This document shows, piece by piece, positions 38,596 through 49,700 of a stretch of 64,000 nucleotides of DNA. The stretch lies in assembly GCF_019431045.1 (NCBI RefSeq), contig NZ_JAHXPT010000007.1, positions 1 through 64,000 of the forward strand. Direction: 5' to 3'. The stretch is from Clostridium weizhouense (GTDB taxonomy: Bacteria; Bacillota; Clostridia; Clostridiales; Clostridiaceae). How positions within the stretch are numbered: the stretch's first letter is position 1; the number at the start of each line of letters is the position of its first letter. The notes beneath the pieces are model-generated. The model saw only the letters and a list, made by a program, of their open reading frames with translations. It ran no database searches and was not told the origin of the DNA. Made by a program: the position numbers and the translations under genes.

Positions 38596-38624
38596 TTGAC
38601 ATGAGTATATTTAAATGATAAAAT
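38596..38624 (+). promoter_or_regulatory. rpsL (str operon) promoter
   Basis: TTGACA (38596-38601), 17-bp spacer, TAAAAT (38619-38624). Transcription should start near 38631, about 230 bases ahead of rpsL. Confidence 0.82.
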
Positions 38625-38676
38625 ACAGTTTGTGTGGTTTGAGAAAGCCATATAAAATGATTTTGTTAATAGTATT

Positions 38677-38714
38677 TCATGAAGACAAATTTAATTTGTC
38701 TTCATGAGTTTTTA
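38677..38714 (+). terminator. Terminator/attenuator in rpsL leader
   Basis: Perfect 15-bp stem TCATGAAGACAAATT (38677-38691) and AATTTGTCTTCATGA (38693-38707), then GTTTTTAT. It stands about 50 bases downstream of the rpsL promoter start, so either it ends rpoBC read-through or it is an attenuator of the str operon. A further hairpin TTAGATAAAAG/CTTTTGTCTAA (38773-38805) follows. Confidence 0.85.
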
Positions 38715-38863
38715 TCAAATTGTATATTTATATAAATATATCATTTATTATTAAAAAGTAGTTTTAAAGAATTTAGATAAAAGTGTTTATTTAGCTTTTG
38801 TCTAATTAAAAACGTGTTTATCTTAATTTAAATATAGATAAATAAATTTCGGGAGGTGAAAAG

Positions 38864-39241
38864 ATGCCAACTATTAGCCAATTAGTAAGAAAAGGCAGAA
38901 AAACAACAGCAGCAAAATCAACTGCACCAGCACTTAAAGAGTGCCCACAAAAAAGAGGAGTATGTACAGTAGTTAAAACAACAACTCCAAAGAAGCCTAA
39001 CTCAGCGTTAAGAAAAATTGCAAGAGTAAGACTTACAAATGGATTTGAAGTGACTGCATACATTGGTGGTGTAGGCCATAACTTACAAGAACATAGTGTT
39101 GTTCTTATAAGAGGTGGTAGAGTTAAGGACCTTCCTGGTGTTAGATACCATATTGTAAGAGGTGCATTAGATTGTGCTGGAGTAGCTAACAGAATGCAAG
39201 GAAGATCAAAGTACGGTGCTAAGAAACCTAAGCAAAAATAG
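38864..39241 (+). CDS. rpsL: Ribosomal protein S12
   Basis: A 125-residue decoding-centre protein. [10 protein letters not shown] and [12 protein letters not shown] carry wild-type lysines at the two streptomycin-resistance sites. The usual conserved Asp that is methylthiolated in many bacteria is within the same loop. A GGGAGGTG site precedes the ATG. In many clostridia an L7Ae-like gene lies between rpoC and rpsL; none is present here. Confidence 0.98.
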   Translation: MPTISQLVRKGRKTTAAKSTAPALKECPQKRGVCTVVKTTTPKKPNSALRKIARVRLTNGFEVTAYIGGVGHNLQEHSVVLIRGGRVKDLPGVRYHIVRGALDCAGVANRMQGRSKYGAKKPKQK

Positions 39242-39311
39242 GATTTCTTAAAGTAGTTTAGTGCTAATCTTCTCATTTACATAGATTTATAATTTTTAGT
39301 TTATATAGATG

Positions 39312-39360
39312 CAAGAGGAAGAGCGCTTTACGGTATGAAAAATACCGAGTACCGATGAAC
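39312..39360 (+). promoter_or_regulatory. Structured rpsL-rpsG intercistronic region
   Basis: CGGTAT (39331-39336), loop GAAAA, ATACCG (39342-39347), flanked by GAAGAGCGC and GAGTACCG. It is in the place where S7 binds the str mRNA in E. coli, so it may be a repressor-S7 site. Position is the main evidence. Confidence 0.45.
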
Positions 39361-39370
39361 TTAAATTTAA

Positions 39371-39862
<492 letters not shown>

Positions 39863-39939
39863 TATATATAAACTGTTTTGGCTAGTGCCAAGACAGTTTT
39901 GTCAAATTTATACTTACTATTTGAGAGGAGGACAAATAA

Positions 39940-42006
39940 ATGGCTAGAAAATATACTTTAGATAAGTTTCGTAATTTCGGTATAATGGCTCATATTGATG
40001 CTGGTAAAACAACAACAACAGAGCGTATACTATTCTATACAGGAATGAGTCATAAAATAGGAGAAGTTCATGACGGTCAAGCGACAATGGATTGGATGGT
40101 TCAAGAACAAGAAAGAGGTATAACAATTACTTCAGCAGCTACTACATGTGAATGGAAAGAACATGAATTAAATATCATCGATACTCCTGGTCACGTAGAC
40201 TTCACAGTAGAAGTTGAAAGATCATTAAGAGTACTTGATGGAGCAGTTACAGTTCTTGATGCTAAAAGTGGGGTTGAACCACAAACTGAAACTGTTTGGA
40301 GACAGGCGGATAAGTACGGTGTTCCAAGAATGATTTATGTAAATAAGATGGATGCAACAGGTGCAGATTTCTTTAGATGTGTTAACACTGTAAGAGATAG
40401 ATTAAAAGCTAATGCAGTTCCAATTCAAATTCCAATAGGTGGAGAAGAAAACTTTAAAGGAATGATAGATCTTATAGAAAATCATGCTATTTTATATTAT
40501 GATGATCTTGGAAAAGATATGAGAACTGAAGAAATTCCTGCTGAATATGCTGAACAAGCAGAAGAATACAGAGGTGCTATGGTTGAAGCAATAGCTGAAA
40601 CTGATGAAGAATTAATGATGAAATACTTAGATGGGGAAGAAATTACAGCAGATGAATTACATGTTGCTTTAAGAAAAGCTACAATAGCTAATGAAATTTA
40701 TCCATGTATTTGTGGTTCTTCATACAAGAATAAAGGTGTTCAACAAATGATCGATGGAGTTGTGGCTTATTTACCATCACCATTAGATATACCAGCAGTA
40801 TCAGGAACTACATTAGAAGGAGAAGAAGATCATAGAGAAGCTTCAGATTCTGAACCATTATCTGCTTTAGCATTTAAAATTGCTACTGATCCATTCGTTG
40901 GTAAGTTAGCATATACAAGAATCTATTCAGGTATAATGGAAAGTGGTTCATATGTTCTTAACTCAACTAAGGGTAAGAAAGAAAGAATCGGTAGACTTGT
41001 TAAGATGCATTCTAATTCAAGACAAGAAGTTGAATCATTAGAAGCAGGTGAATTAGGAGCAATAATAGGTTTAAAGAACACAACTACTGGAGATACTTTA
41101 TGTTCAGAAAAAGAACCAATAATTCTTGAATCAATGGAATTCCCAGAACCTGTTATACATGTAGCTATAGAGCCAAAAACAAAAGCAGGTCAAGAAAAGA
41201 TGGGATTAGCGTTAGCTAAATTAGCTGAAGAAGATCCAACATTCAAAACTCACACTGATCAAGAAACAGGTCAAACTATAATAGGTGGTATGGGTGAGCT
41301 TCATTTAGAAATTATCGTTGATAGATTACAAAGAGAATTCAAAGTTGAATGTAATGTTGGAGCACCACAAGTTGCTTATAAAGAAACAATTAGAAGTGCT
41401 GTCAAAGCAGAAGCTAAATACGCTAAGCAATCAGGTGGTAAAGGTCAATACGGTCATGCTGTAATTGAAATGGAACCAACTGAAGGAGAATATGTATTTG
41501 AAAATGCTATCGTAGGTGGAGCTATTCCTAAAGAATATATCCCAGCTATAGATAATGGTATTCAAGAAGCAGCTTTAAATGGTATTATTGCTGGATACAA
41601 TGTTATTAACTTTAAAGTTAAGTTAGTACACGGTTCATACCATGATGTTGACTCATCAGAAATGGCATTTAAGATTGCCGGATCTATGGCATTTAAAAAT
41701 GCTATGGCTAAAGCTAATCCAGTACTTTTAGAACCTATGATGAAAGTTGAAATAACAGTTCCAGAAGAATATATGGGAGATGTTATTGGAGACGTTAACT
41801 CAAGAAGAGGTAGAATGGAAGGAATGGAAGCTGTTAATGGAGCTCAAGTTATTAGAGCGTTTATACCATTATCAGAAATGTTCGGATATGCTACTTCATT
41901 AAGATCTAGAACTCAAGGTAGAGGAGTTTACTCAATGGTATTCGATCACTACGAAGAAGTTCCAAAGAATATTCAAGAACAAGTTGCTGGAAACAGAGCT
42001 AAGTAA
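39940..42006 (+). CDS. fusA: Elongation factor G
   Basis: A 688-residue translocase GTPase. G1 [10 protein letters not shown]3 DTPGHVDF, G4 NKMD and the five-domain layout are present, including domain IV (about 480-600). The sequence shows no obvious fusidic-acid-resistance change at sites I know. Third gene of rpsL-rpsG-fusA-tuf. An AGAGGAGGA site precedes the ATG. Confidence 0.98.
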   Translation: MARKYTLDKFRNFGIMAHIDAGKTTTTERILFYTGMSHKIGEVHDGQATMDWMVQEQERGITITSAATTCEWKEHELNIIDTPGHVDFTVEVERSLRVLDGAVTVLDAKSGVEPQTETVWRQADKYGVPRMIYVNKMDATGADFFRCVNTVRDRLKANAVPIQIPIGGEENFKGMIDLIENHAILYYDDLGKDMRTEEIPAEYAEQAEEYRGAMVEAIAETDEELMMKYLDGEEITADELHVALRKATIANEIYPCICGSSYKNKGVQQMIDGVVAYLPSPLDIPAVSGTTLEGEEDHREASDSEPLSALAFKIATDPFVGKLAYTRIYSGIMESGSYVLNSTKGKKERIGRLVKMHSNSRQEVESLEAGELGAIIGLKNTTTGDTLCSEKEPIILESMEFPEPVIHVAIEPKTKAGQEKMGLALAKLAEEDPTFKTHTDQETGQTIIGGMGELHLEIIVDRLQREFKVECNVGAPQVAYKETIRSAVKAEAKYAKQSGGKGQYGHAVIEMEPTEGEYVFENAIVGGAIPKEYIPAIDNGIQEAALNGIIAGYNVINFKVKLVHGSYHDVDSSEMAFKIAGSMAFKNAMAKANPVLLEPMMKVEITVPEEYMGDVIGDVNSRRGRMEGMEAVNGAQVIRAFIPLSEMFGYATSLRSRTQGRGVYSMVFDHYEEVPKNIQEQVAGNRAK

Positions 42007-42098
42007 TATAATAAATTTGAAATATTAGAATCAGTGTAAATATAATAATTACAAAAAAGATTCTTTAAAATTAATTTATAATAAGGGAGGATTTTACA

Positions 42099-43292
42099 AT
42101 GTCAAAAGCAAAATTTGAGAGAAGTAAACCACACGTAAATATTGGAACAATCGGTCACGTAGACCATGGTAAGACTACATTAACGGCTGCAATCACAACA
42201 GTTTTAGCAAACAGAGGATATGCAGAAGCATTTAACTATGCAGATATCGATAAGGCTCCAGAAGAAAAAGAAAGAGGAATCACAATCAATACTGCACACG
42301 TTGAATACGAAACAGAAAACAGACACTATGCTCACGTTGACTGTCCAGGACATGCTGACTATGTTAAGAACATGATTACAGGAGCAGCACAAATGGATGG
42401 AGCTATCCTAGTATGTTCAGCAGCAGATGGTCCAATGCCACAAACAAGAGAACATATCCTACTAGCATCAAGAGTTGGAGTTGACTACATCGTAGTATTC
42501 TTAAACAAAGCAGATATGGTAGATGACGAAGAATTATTAGAATTAGTTGAAATGGAAGTTAGAGAATTATTAAGCGAATATAACTTCCCAGGAGATGATA
42601 TTCCAGTAATTAAGGGTTCAGCATTACAAGCATTAGAAAACCCAACAGATGAAGCTAAAATAGCTCCAATCTTAGAATTAATGGAAGCAGTAGATAGCTA
42701 CATTCCAACTCCAGAAAGAGCAACTGATAAACCATTTATCATGCCTATCGAAGATGTATTTACAATCACAGGTAGAGGAACAGTTGCAACTGGTAGAGTT
42801 GAAACTGGAGTACTTCACGTAGGAGACGAAGTTGAAATCGTAGGATTAAGTGAAGAAAAGAGAAAGACTACAGTAACAGGAATCGAAATGTTCAGAAAGT
42901 TATTAGATGAAGCACAAGCTGGAGATAATATAGGAGCATTATTAAGAGGTGTTCAAAGAACTGATATCGAAAGAGGTCAAGTATTATCTTTACCAAATTC
43001 AGTACACCCACACACAAACTTTGTAGGTCAAGTATACGTACTTAAAAAAGAAGAAGGTGGAAGACATACTCCATTCTTTGATGGATATAGACCACAATTC
43101 TACTTCAGAACAACAGACGTTACAGGATCAATAAAATTACCAGATGGAATGGAAATGGTAATGCCAGGAGATCACATTGATATGAAAGTTGAATTAATCA
43201 CTCCAGTAGCTATGGATGAAGGATTAAGATTCGCTATCAGAGAAGGTGGAAGAACTGTAGGTTCAGGAGTTGTTACTAGCATAGCTAAATAA
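42099..43292 (+). CDS. tufB: Elongation factor Tu (copy 2)
   Basis: A second 397-residue EF-Tu with the same protein sequence as copy 1 and the same strong codon bias. The difference I find is GGT here (43245-43247) versus GGG there at one Gly codon. The 15 bases before the ATG are also shared, but flanks differ completely. It closes the str operon, before a strong terminator. Two near-identical copies kept apart by 15 kb point to gene conversion. Confidence 0.99.
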   Translation: MSKAKFERSKPHVNIGTIGHVDHGKTTLTAAITTVLANRGYAEAFNYADIDKAPEEKERGITINTAHVEYETENRHYAHVDCPGHADYVKNMITGAAQMDGAILVCSAADGPMPQTREHILLASRVGVDYIVVFLNKADMVDDEELLELVEMEVRELLSEYNFPGDDIPVIKGSALQALENPTDEAKIAPILELMEAVDSYIPTPERATDKPFIMPIEDVFTITGRGTVATGRVETGVLHVGDEVEIVGLSEEKRKTTVTGIEMFRKLLDEAQAGDNIGALLRGVQRTDIERGQVLSLPNSVHPHTNFVGQVYVLKKEEGGRHTPFFDGYRPQFYFRTTDVTGSIKLPDGMEMVMPGDHIDMKVELITPVAMDEGLRFAIREGGRTVGSGVVTSIAK

Positions 43293-43331
43293 TAACTTGC
43301 TTAAAATGAAAAAATCTAATTAGAATACAAG

Positions 43332-43374
43332 ATAAGGTAGAGGAAAAAGCGCTATTCTCTACCTTATTTTTTTT
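43332..43374 (+). terminator. str operon terminator
   Basis: ATAAGGTAGAG (43332-43342) with CTCTACCTTAT (43357-43367) followed by eight T. Strong intrinsic terminator. Confidence 0.93.
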
Positions 43375-43544
43375 GTAAAATAAAAGTTGAATTTACACTG
43401 TAATGAATTATAGAAGAAATAAATAAAAATAATAAAAGTATTGAAATTTATCTTAAATCCAATTAGAATAATAAAAGAAATAAAAAGAGAGAAAACATCT
43501 TGATTATATAAAATAAAAAACTTGAAGAAAAGTATAAAAAAAAC
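43375..43544. other. AT-rich spacer between str and S10 operons
   Basis: 170 A-rich bases with no supported gene; the minus-strand open frame that spans it is Phe/Ile-rich, lies over the neighbouring terminator and promoter, and looks like a composition artefact. Confidence 0.6.
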
Positions 43545-43573
43545 TTGAAAAAGATTAGCAAGAATAGTATAAT
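43545..43573 (+). promoter_or_regulatory. S10 operon promoter
   Basis: TTGAAA (43545-43550), 17-bp spacer, perfect TATAAT (43568-43573). It is the head promoter for the long ribosomal protein cluster. Confidence 0.88.
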
Positions 43574-43579
43574 GAAGAA

Positions 43580-43770
43580 GTTGCATAGCATACAGCGATG
43601 AATCAAGAGGTTGCCGGACTTCCGGGTAATTCTTGATGAGTAAGTTTGGATCTAGAATCCGACGACAGGGATTTTATAAAGTTGTGGCGAGTAATGAAAC
43701 ACCCGGAGCAGTTTATAGAATGGCCGCTGTTGTGCGTTAGAAGTAAAGCGTACATGAAAAGGAGGGAAAC
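43580..43770 (+). promoter_or_regulatory. Structured rpsJ (S10) leader
   Basis: About 190 untranslated bases, much richer in GC than the surroundings. Hairpin one: ATCAAGA (43602-43608) with TCTTGAT (43631-43637), capped by CCGG-ACTT-CCGG (43614-43625). Hairpin two: TTGGAT (43646-43651), loop CTAGA, ATCCGA (43657-43662). A third GC-rich part (43680-43750) includes GAGCAG and CTGTTG segments. Probably a ribosomal-protein-sensing leader; the effector (L4 in E. coli) is not known here. Confidence 0.65.
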
Positions 43771-43774
43771 CAAA

Positions 43775-44083
43775 ATGTCAAAGCAAAAAATAAGAATCAG
43801 ATTAAAAGCATTTGATCATACAATATTAGATCAATCAGCTGAAAAAATCGTTGAAACTGCAAAAACATCAGGAGCTAAAGTAGTAGGACCAGTTCCATTA
43901 CCAACTGAAAAAGATGTTGTTACAATATTAAGAGCAGTTCATAAGTACAAAGATTCAAGAGAACAATTTGAAATCAGAACTCATAAGAGATTGATCGACA
44001 TAGTTAATCCATCACCTAAAACTGTTGATGCATTAATGAGATTAAATCTTCCAGCTGGTGTGGATATAGAAATCAAACTATAA
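43775..44083 (+). CDS. rpsJ: Ribosomal protein S10
   Basis: A 102-residue protein of the small-subunit head, also the NusE antitermination factor. [21 protein letters not shown] and [18 protein letters not shown] are standard. The ATG at 43775 follows AAGGAGGGA; the frame is open back to 43646, but that stretch is the structured leader. First gene of the S10-spc-alpha cluster. Confidence 0.98.
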   Translation: MSKQKIRIRLKAFDHTILDQSAEKIVETAKTSGAKVVGPVPLPTEKDVVTILRAVHKYKDSREQFEIRTHKRLIDIVNPSPKTVDALMRLNLPAGVDIEIKL

Positions 44084-44156
44084 GCTGGAAATAAAATAAA
44101 AGACGAACTATTATGATTGGAAACAGTCCGCTAATTAGTTTAGGAGGTGTAGATAC

Positions 44157-44786
44157 ATGAAAAAAGCTATAATGGGAAGAAAAATAGGAATGACTCAAAT
44201 CTTTAATGAAGCAGGAAAAGTTATTCCAGTAACTGTAGTAGAAGCTGGTCCATGTGTTGTTGTTCAAAAGAAAACAACAGAAAAAGATGGATACGAAGCA
44301 ATACAAGTTGGTTTTGATGAAATAAGAGAAAAATTAGCTAACAAACCAGCTAAAGGACATTTCGCTAAAGCAGGAGTAACTTTAAGAAGAACTCTTAAAG
44401 AATTCAGACTTGAAGATATAACTGCATACGAAGTTGGTCAAGAAATAAAAGCTGATGTATTTGAAGCAGGAGAAAAAGTTGATGTATCAGGAGTTTCTAA
44501 AGGTAAGGGATTCCAAGGTGTTATAAAAAGATGGAATCAACAAAGAGGACCAATGAGTCACGGTTCTAAATTCCATAGAGCACCAGGATCAATGGGAGCT
44601 TCTTCAGACCCATCAAGAACATTCAAAAATAAAAGAATGCCAGGACATATGGGATCTGTTAACACAACAGTAATGAATTTAGAAGTAGTTAAAGTAATAG
44701 CTGAAAAGAACTTATTATTAATTAAGGGTGGAATCCCAGGACCTAATAAAGGTACAGTAGTAATAAGAAATGCAGTTAAAGCTTAA
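44157..44786 (+). CDS. rplC: Ribosomal protein L3
   Basis: A 209-residue early-assembly protein close to the peptidyl-transferase centre. [11 protein letters not shown] at the start and the long loop [20 protein letters not shown] then GHMGS are intact; mutations in this loop give pleuromutilin or linezolid effects, and none stands out. ATG with AGGAGGTG. Second gene of the S10 operon. Confidence 0.98.
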   Translation: MKKAIMGRKIGMTQIFNEAGKVIPVTVVEAGPCVVVQKKTTEKDGYEAIQVGFDEIREKLANKPAKGHFAKAGVTLRRTLKEFRLEDITAYEVGQEIKADVFEAGEKVDVSGVSKGKGFQGVIKRWNQQRGPMSHGSKFHRAPGSMGASSDPSRTFKNKRMPGHMGSVNTTVMNLEVVKVIAEKNLLLIKGGIPGPNKGTVVIRNAVKA

Positions 44787-44811
44787 TTTCTGAAGGAAAG
44801 GAGGAAACATA

Positions 44812-45432
44812 ATGCCTACAGTAGGATTATTTAATCAAGAAGGAAAACAAGTTGGAGATATAGAATTAAATGCAAATGTGTTTGAAACAGAAGTAAATGC
44901 ACATGCATTACACCAAGTAGTAGTTGCTTTATTAGCTAATAAGAGACAAGGAACTCAATCAGCTAAGACAAGAACTGAGGTTAGAGGAGGCGGAATTAAG
45001 CCTTGGAGACAAAAAGGTACTGGTAGAGCAAGACAAGGTTCTATTAGAGCACCACAATGGATTAAGGGTGGAGTTGTATTTGCACCAAAGCCAAGAGATT
45101 ACAGAGTTTCAGTGCCAAAGAGCATGAGAAAAGTTGCTATGACATCAGCATTAACTAGCAAGGTTAATGATGGTCAAATGGTTGTTTTAGAATCATTAGC
45201 TTTTGAAGCACCAAAAACTAAGCAAGTTATAGAAATGTTAAAAGCTTTCGAAGCTAAGAAGACATTAATAGTAACTGCTGAATCAAATGAAGCTGTATAC
45301 AAATCAGCAAGAAACATCCAAGGGGTTAATGTTATCCCAGTAAACAACATCAATGTATATGATTTATTAAAATTTGAAAAATTAATCATAACTAAAGATG
45401 CTGTATCAAAAATTGAGGAGGTGTACGCATAA
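44812..45432 (+). CDS. rplD: Ribosomal protein L4
   Basis: A 206-residue protein lining the exit tunnel. The extended loop [20 protein letters not shown] (about 62-81), where macrolide-resistance mutations arise, is wild type. In E. coli L4 is the repressor of this operon. The stop TAA overlaps the rplW ATG by one base (TAATG), which couples translation. AAGGAGG site. Confidence 0.98.
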   Translation: MPTVGLFNQEGKQVGDIELNANVFETEVNAHALHQVVVALLANKRQGTQSAKTRTEVRGGGIKPWRQKGTGRARQGSIRAPQWIKGGVVFAPKPRDYRVSVPKSMRKVAMTSALTSKVNDGQMVVLESLAFEAPKTKQVIEMLKAFEAKKTLIVTAESNEAVYKSARNIQGVNVIPVNNINVYDLLKFEKLIITKDAVSKIEEVYA

Positions 45433-45728
45433 TGAAATTAACAAGCCATGACATAATAAGAAAGCCAGTTATAACTGAAAAGAGTATGGCAGCTATGGCA
45501 GAAAAAAAGTACACTTTCATGGTTCACGTAAATGCTAATAAATCTCAAATAAAGAGAGCTGTGGAAGAAGTTTTTGATGTTAAAGTTGAAGATGTTAAAA
45601 CTATAAATGGTTTAGGAAAAACTAAAAGAATGGGCGTACATGTAGGAAAGAGATCTGACTACAAGAAAGCTATTGTTACATTAACAGAAGAAAGCAAAGG
45701 AATTGAATTCTTCGAAGGATTACAATAG
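45432..45728 (+). CDS. rplW: Ribosomal protein L23
   Basis: A 98-residue protein at the tunnel exit, docking site for trigger factor and [16 protein letters not shown] starts the protein and [14 protein letters not shown] is the conserved loop. Its ATG shares a base with the rplD stop. The GAGGAGGTG site is inside rplD. Confidence 0.97.
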   Translation: MKLTSHDIIRKPVITEKSMAAMAEKKYTFMVHVNANKSQIKRAVEEVFDVKVEDVKTINGLGKTKRMGVHVGKRSDYKKAIVTLTEESKGIEFFEGLQ

Positions 45729-45788
45729 TAGATTAAGGCCATTATTGGTGAAAACACCAGAAAAGCTGAAAAAAAGGAGGGAATTGTA

Positions 45789-46622
45789 ATGGCAGTTAAA
45801 AAGTTTAACCCAATTACACCAGCAAGAAGACAAATGACTATGCCAACATTTGAAGAAATAACTTCACAACAACCAGAAAAGTCACTTCTTGTTGCACTAA
45901 AAAGCAAAGCAGGTAGAAATGCTCAAGGTAAAATTACTGTAAGACACCGTGGCGGCGGAGTTAAGAGAAAATACAGAATTATAGATTTTAAAAGAAATAA
46001 GGATTCAGTTCCAGCTAAGGTTGCAAGTATAGAATATGATCCAAATAGATCAGCATATATTGCACTTGTTGTTTATGCAGATGGAGAAAAGAGATACATA
46101 ATTGCACCAGCAGGCTTAAATGTTGGAGATGTAGTAGTGTCTGGACCAGATGCAGATATCAAACCAGGTAATGCTCTTCCATTAAAGAACATTCCAGTTG
46201 GTACAGTTATCCATAATATCGAACTACAAAAAGGTAAAGGTGGCCAATTAGTTAGAGCTGCTGGTAACTCAGCACAATTAATGGCTAAAGAAGGCGATTA
46301 CGCAACTTTAAGATTACCTTCAGGTGAAATGAGATATGTAAGAATAGAATGTAGAGCAACAATCGGAACAGTGTCTAATGCAACAAACGATATCGTTAAT
46401 ATTGGTAAAGCAGGAAGAAAGAGACACATGGGTTGGAGACCTACAGTTAGAGGATCTGTTATGAACCCTAACGATCACCCTCACGGTGGTGGAGAAGGTA
46501 AATCACCAGTTGGTAGACCGAGTCCAGTTACTCCATGGGGTAAACCAGCGCTTGGATACAAAACTAGAAAGAATAAAAAATATTCTGATAGATTTATTAT
46601 CAAGGGTAGAAACGCTAAGTAG
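45789..46622 (+). CDS. rplB: Ribosomal protein L2
   Basis: A 277-residue protein essential for peptidyl-transferase activity and subunit joining. [32 protein letters not shown] and the catalytic-region [16 protein letters not shown] are intact, including the conserved His. AAGGAGGGA site. The alternative-frame ORF at its 3' end (46486-46689) is a shadow. Confidence 0.98.
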   Translation: MAVKKFNPITPARRQMTMPTFEEITSQQPEKSLLVALKSKAGRNAQGKITVRHRGGGVKRKYRIIDFKRNKDSVPAKVASIEYDPNRSAYIALVVYADGEKRYIIAPAGLNVGDVVVSGPDADIKPGNALPLKNIPVGTVIHNIELQKGKGGQLVRAAGNSAQLMAKEGDYATLRLPSGEMRYVRIECRATIGTVSNATNDIVNIGKAGRKRHMGWRPTVRGSVMNPNDHPHGGGEGKSPVGRPSPVTPWGKPALGYKTRKNKKYSDRFIIKGRNAK

Positions 46623-46682
46623 TTTGAAGAGAATAGTAATTTCTCTTCCAGCTTATCGTAGTAAGATTTATGAAGGGAGGCA

Positions 46683-46967
46683 ATGTTAGTGAGTAGATCA
46701 ACAAAAAAAGCACCTTTTGTTCATAAAGGACTTTTAAAGAAAATAGAAGAAATGAATGCAAGTGGAGATAAGAAGGTTGTAAAAACTTGGTCAAGAAGTT
46801 CAACTGTTTTTCCACAAATGATTGGTCATACAATCGCAGTTCATGACGGAAGAAAACATGTTCCAGTTTATTTATCAGAAGATATGGTTGGACACAAACT
46901 AGGTGAGTTCGTATTAACTAGAACTTACAGAGGTCATGTAGCAGATAAAACATCAAAAAGAAAGTAG
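46683..46967 (+). CDS. rpsS: Ribosomal protein S19
   Basis: A 94-residue small-subunit head protein that pairs with S13. [18 protein letters not shown] and [21 protein letters not shown] are typical. ATG 46683 behind GAAGGGAGG; a GTG two codons later (46689) is an alternative start. Confidence 0.97.
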   Translation: MLVSRSTKKAPFVHKGLLKKIEEMNASGDKKVVKTWSRSSTVFPQMIGHTIAVHDGRKHVPVYLSEDMVGHKLGEFVLTRTYRGHVADKTSKRK

Positions 46968-46987
46968 CCTGGAAAGGAGGAACATAA

Positions 46988-47323
46988 ATGGAAGCTAGAG
47001 CTATAGCTAAATATATTAGAATGTCTCCAATGAAAGTAGGAGTTGTTCTTAATTTAATAAGAGGAAAACAAGTTAAAGAAGCTTTTGCTATTTTAGAATA
47101 TACTCCAAGAGAAGCAGCAGTGGCAATTAAAAAAGTTTTAAAATCAGCTGTTGCAAATGCAGAAAATAATTTAGAATTAAACGCTGATAACTTATATGTT
47201 TCAGAAGCTTTTGTTGGTGAAGGTCCAATACTTAAGAGATTCAGACCAATGGATCACGGTAAGGCATTCAGAATCAATAAAAGAACTAGTCATATAACAG
47301 TAGTTGTTAAAGAAAGAGCTTAA
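46988..47323 (+). CDS. rplV: Ribosomal protein L22
   Basis: A 111-residue protein with a long beta-hairpin in the exit tunnel. [21 protein letters not shown] and the hairpin [20 protein letters not shown] are complete, with no deletions of the macrolide-resistance type. AAAGGAGGA site. Confidence 0.97.
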   Translation: MEARAIAKYIRMSPMKVGVVLNLIRGKQVKEAFAILEYTPREAAVAIKKVLKSAVANAENNLELNADNLYVSEAFVGEGPILKRFRPMDHGKAFRINKRTSHITVVVKERA

Positions 47324-47344
47324 TATAGAAGGAGGGAAATTTAA

Positions 47345-48010
47345 GTGGGTCAAAAAGTACATCCTCACGGTCTTAGAGTAGGCGTTATCAAAGGATGGGA
47401 TGCAAAGTGGTATGCTAATAAAAAAGACTTTGCTGATAATCTTGTAGAAGATAACAAAATAAGAAAATTTGTTAAAAAAGAACTTTTCTCAGCTGGTATT
47501 TCTAAAATAGAAATCGAAAGAGCTGCTAAAAGAGTTAAATTAAATATATATACTGCTAAACCAGGTGTTGTTATTGGTAAAGGTGGAGCTGGTATAGAAG
47601 CTTTAAAAAATAAGTTAACTGGTTATATTTCTGGAAAGAATATATTAATCAACATAGTAGAAGTTAAAAATGCTGAATCAGATGCTCAATTAATGGCAGA
47701 AAACATTGCTGCACAATTAGAAAAGAGAATTTCATTCAGAAGAGCTATGAAGCAAACAATACAAAGAGGTATGAAACACGGAATAAAAGGTGTTAAGACT
47801 GCTTGTTCTGGTAGATTAGGTGGAGCTGAAATAGCAAGAACTGAACAATATCATGAAGGAACAATTCCACTACAAACATTAAGAGCTGATATAAACTATG
47901 GATTTGCTGAAGCAGATACAACATACGGAAAAATCGGAGTTAAAGTTTGGGTTTATAATGGAGAAGTTCTTCCAACTAAGAAAGTAGAGAAGGAAGAAGC
48001 TAACGCATAG
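47345..48010 (+). CDS. rpsC: Ribosomal protein S3
   Basis: A 221-residue protein at the mRNA entry channel, with a KH domain ([18 protein letters not shown]) and a C-terminal domain ending in [18 protein letters not shown] and beyond. It starts with GTG after AAGGAGGGA. Lys/Glu-rich tail. Confidence 0.97.
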   Translation: MGQKVHPHGLRVGVIKGWDAKWYANKKDFADNLVEDNKIRKFVKKELFSAGISKIEIERAAKRVKLNIYTAKPGVVIGKGGAGIEALKNKLTGYISGKNILINIVEVKNAESDAQLMAENIAAQLEKRISFRRAMKQTIQRGMKHGIKGVKTACSGRLGGAEIARTEQYHEGTIPLQTLRADINYGFAEADTTYGKIGVKVWVYNGEVLPTKKVEKEEANA

Positions 48011-48027
48011 GAAAGGAGGAATAGATC

Positions 48028-48462
48028 ATGTTAATGCCTAAAAGAGTAAAACATCGTAAGGTACAACGTGGTAGAATGAAAGGTAAAGCTACAAGAGGTA
48101 ATTTCTTAGCTTATGGAGATTTCGGTCTTCAAGCAACAACTTGTGGATGGATTACAAGTAATCAAATTGAAGCTGCCAGAATTGCTATCAATAGATATAT
48201 AAAAAGAGGTGGAAAACTTTGGATAAAGATTTTCCCGGATAAACCAGTAACAGAAAAACCTGCTGAAACAAGAATGGGATCTGGTAAAGGATCACCAGAA
48301 TATTGGGTTGCAGTTGTTAAACCTAATAGAGTAGTATTCGAGTTATCAGGAGTTGCTGAAGAAGTTGCAAGAGAAGCAATGAGACTTGCATCACACAAAC
48401 TTCCTGTAAAAACAAAGTTTGTTACAAGAAGAGATTTTGAGGAAATGGGTGGTGAAAAATAA
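48028..48462 (+). CDS. rplP: Ribosomal protein L16
   Basis: A 144-residue protein near the A-site tRNA elbow. [22 protein letters not shown] and the conserved [16 protein letters not shown] loop are present. It may start at either of two ATG codons six bases apart (48028, 48034); the first has the better spacing from AAAGGAGGA. The stop overlaps the rpmC start by one base. Confidence 0.97.
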   Translation: MLMPKRVKHRKVQRGRMKGKATRGNFLAYGDFGLQATTCGWITSNQIEAARIAINRYIKRGGKLWIKIFPDKPVTEKPAETRMGSGKGSPEYWVAVVKPNRVVFELSGVAEEVAREAMRLASHKLPVKTKFVTRRDFEEMGGEK

Positions 48463-48674
48463 TGAAGGCTAGAGAATTAAAAGAATTAAAATCAAGCAAT
48501 CCTCAAGATTTAGCAGTTAAGCTAACTGATCTTAAAGCTGAATTATTTAACTTAAGATTCCAATTAGCTACAGGACAATTAGAAAATCCTATGAGAATTA
48601 GAGAAGTAAAAAAATCTATAGCCCAAATAAAGACCATCTTAAGAGAAGACGAACTAAGGGCGTTAGAGCAGTAA
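48462..48674 (+). CDS. rpmC: Ribosomal protein L29
   Basis: A 70-residue two-helix protein at the tunnel exit near L23. [20 protein letters not shown] and [20 protein letters not shown] are characteristic. The start is fused to the rplP stop (TAATG), implying coupled translation. Confidence 0.97.
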   Translation: MKARELKELKSSNPQDLAVKLTDLKAELFNLRFQLATGQLENPMRIREVKKSIAQIKTILREDELRALEQ

Positions 48675-48695
48675 ATCTGGAAGGAGGTAGCCCTA

Positions 48696-48950
48696 ATGGA
48701 AAGAGGATTAAGAAAGAAAAGAACTGGTAGAGTTGTTTCTGATAAAATGGATAAAACTATCGTAGTTGCTGTTGAAACTAAGGTTAGACATCCACTATAT
48801 GGTAAAACAGTTAACAGAACTACAAAGTTTAAAGTTCATGATGAAAATAATGAAGCAAGAATTAACGATAGAGTATCAATAATGGAAACTAGACCTTTAT
48901 CTAAAGATAAAAGATGGAGACTTGTTGAAATAGTTGAAAAGGCTAAATAG
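48696..48950 (+). CDS. rpsQ: Ribosomal protein S17
   Basis: An 84-residue OB-fold primary binder of 16S r[23 protein letters not shown] and [19 protein letters not shown] are standard. GGAAGGAGGT site before the ATG. Confidence 0.97.
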   Translation: MERGLRKKRTGRVVSDKMDKTIVVAVETKVRHPLYGKTVNRTTKFKVHDENNEARINDRVSIMETRPLSKDKRWRLVEIVEKAK

Positions 48951-48979
48951 GCTTTAAAACTGAAAGGAGGGTAATTCAA

Positions 48980-49348
48980 ATGATACAACAACAAACTTTA
49001 CTAAAAGTTGCAGATAATTCAGGTGCAAAAGAAATTATGTGTATTAGAGTATTAGGTGGATCAAAAAGAAAATTTGGTAATATCAGTGATGTTATCGTAG
49101 CTAGCGTTAAAAGTGCAACACCAGGCGGAGTTGTTAAAAAAGGTGAAGTTGTAAAAGCAGTTGTAGTTAGATCAGTAAAAGGATTAAGAAGAGCGGACGG
49201 TTCATATATCAAATTCGATGAAAATGCTGCAGTTATCATAAAAGATGATAAACAACCAAGAGGTACTCGTATCTTTGGACCTGTTGCTAGGGAGCTAAGA
49301 GATAAAGAATTTAATAAAATTTTATCATTAGCACCAGAAGTTCTATAA
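48980..49348 (+). CDS. rplN: Ribosomal protein L14
   Basis: A 122-residue protein at the subunit interface; binding target of the silencing factor Rsf[20 protein letters not shown] and [18 protein letters not shown] then [13 protein letters not shown] are complete. AAAGGAGGG site. Confidence 0.98.
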   Translation: MIQQQTLLKVADNSGAKEIMCIRVLGGSKRKFGNISDVIVASVKSATPGGVVKKGEVVKAVVVRSVKGLRRADGSYIKFDENAAVIIKDDKQPRGTRIFGPVARELRDKEFNKILSLAPEVL

Positions 49349-49363
49349 GAGGAGGTGTCTTAC

Positions 49364-49678
49364 TTGAAGGTACATGTAAGAAAGAATGATACAGTTATAG
49401 TTATATCTGGAAAAGATAAAGGTAAAACTGGAGAAGTTTTAAAAGTATTTCCTAAGACAGGAAAAGTTCTTGTTCAAGGAATTAACATAGTTAAAAAGCA
49501 TCAAAAAGCTAATAAAAATCAAACTGAAAGTTCTATAATTGAAAGAGAAGCTGCAATTAATAGTTCAAAGGTTATGTTATATTGTAATAAGTGCAAAAAT
49601 GCTACTAGAATTAGTAACAAAATATTAGAAGATGGTACTAAAGTTAGAGTATGCAAGAAGTGCTCAGAAACATTCTAG
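49364..49678 (+). CDS. rplX: Ribosomal protein L24 with CxxC zinc ribbon
   Basis: A 104-residue assembly initiator. KVHVRKNDTVIVISGKDKGK is the KOW region. The C-terminal part has CNKC and, about 25 residues later, CKKC, a probable zinc ribbon that most bacterial L24 proteins lack. The TTG at 49364 follows AGAGGAGGTG by seven bases; the GTG at 49355 lies inside that site. Confidence 0.95.
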   Translation: MKVHVRKNDTVIVISGKDKGKTGEVLKVFPKTGKVLVQGINIVKKHQKANKNQTESSIIEREAAINSSKVMLYCNKCKNATRISNKILEDGTKVRVCKKCSETF

Positions 49679-49700
49679 AATCTGAAAGGAGGTAACCAAT

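Noticed and set aside
43359-43586. 75-codon Phe/Ile-rich minus-strand frame between tuf and rpsJ
   Set aside because: Overlaps the str terminator and the S10 promoter; hydrophobic content is what A-rich noncoding DNA gives.
43646-43774. N-terminal extension of rpsJ
   Set aside because: Frame is open by chance through a structured leader; the ribosome-binding site and family alignment place the start at 43775.
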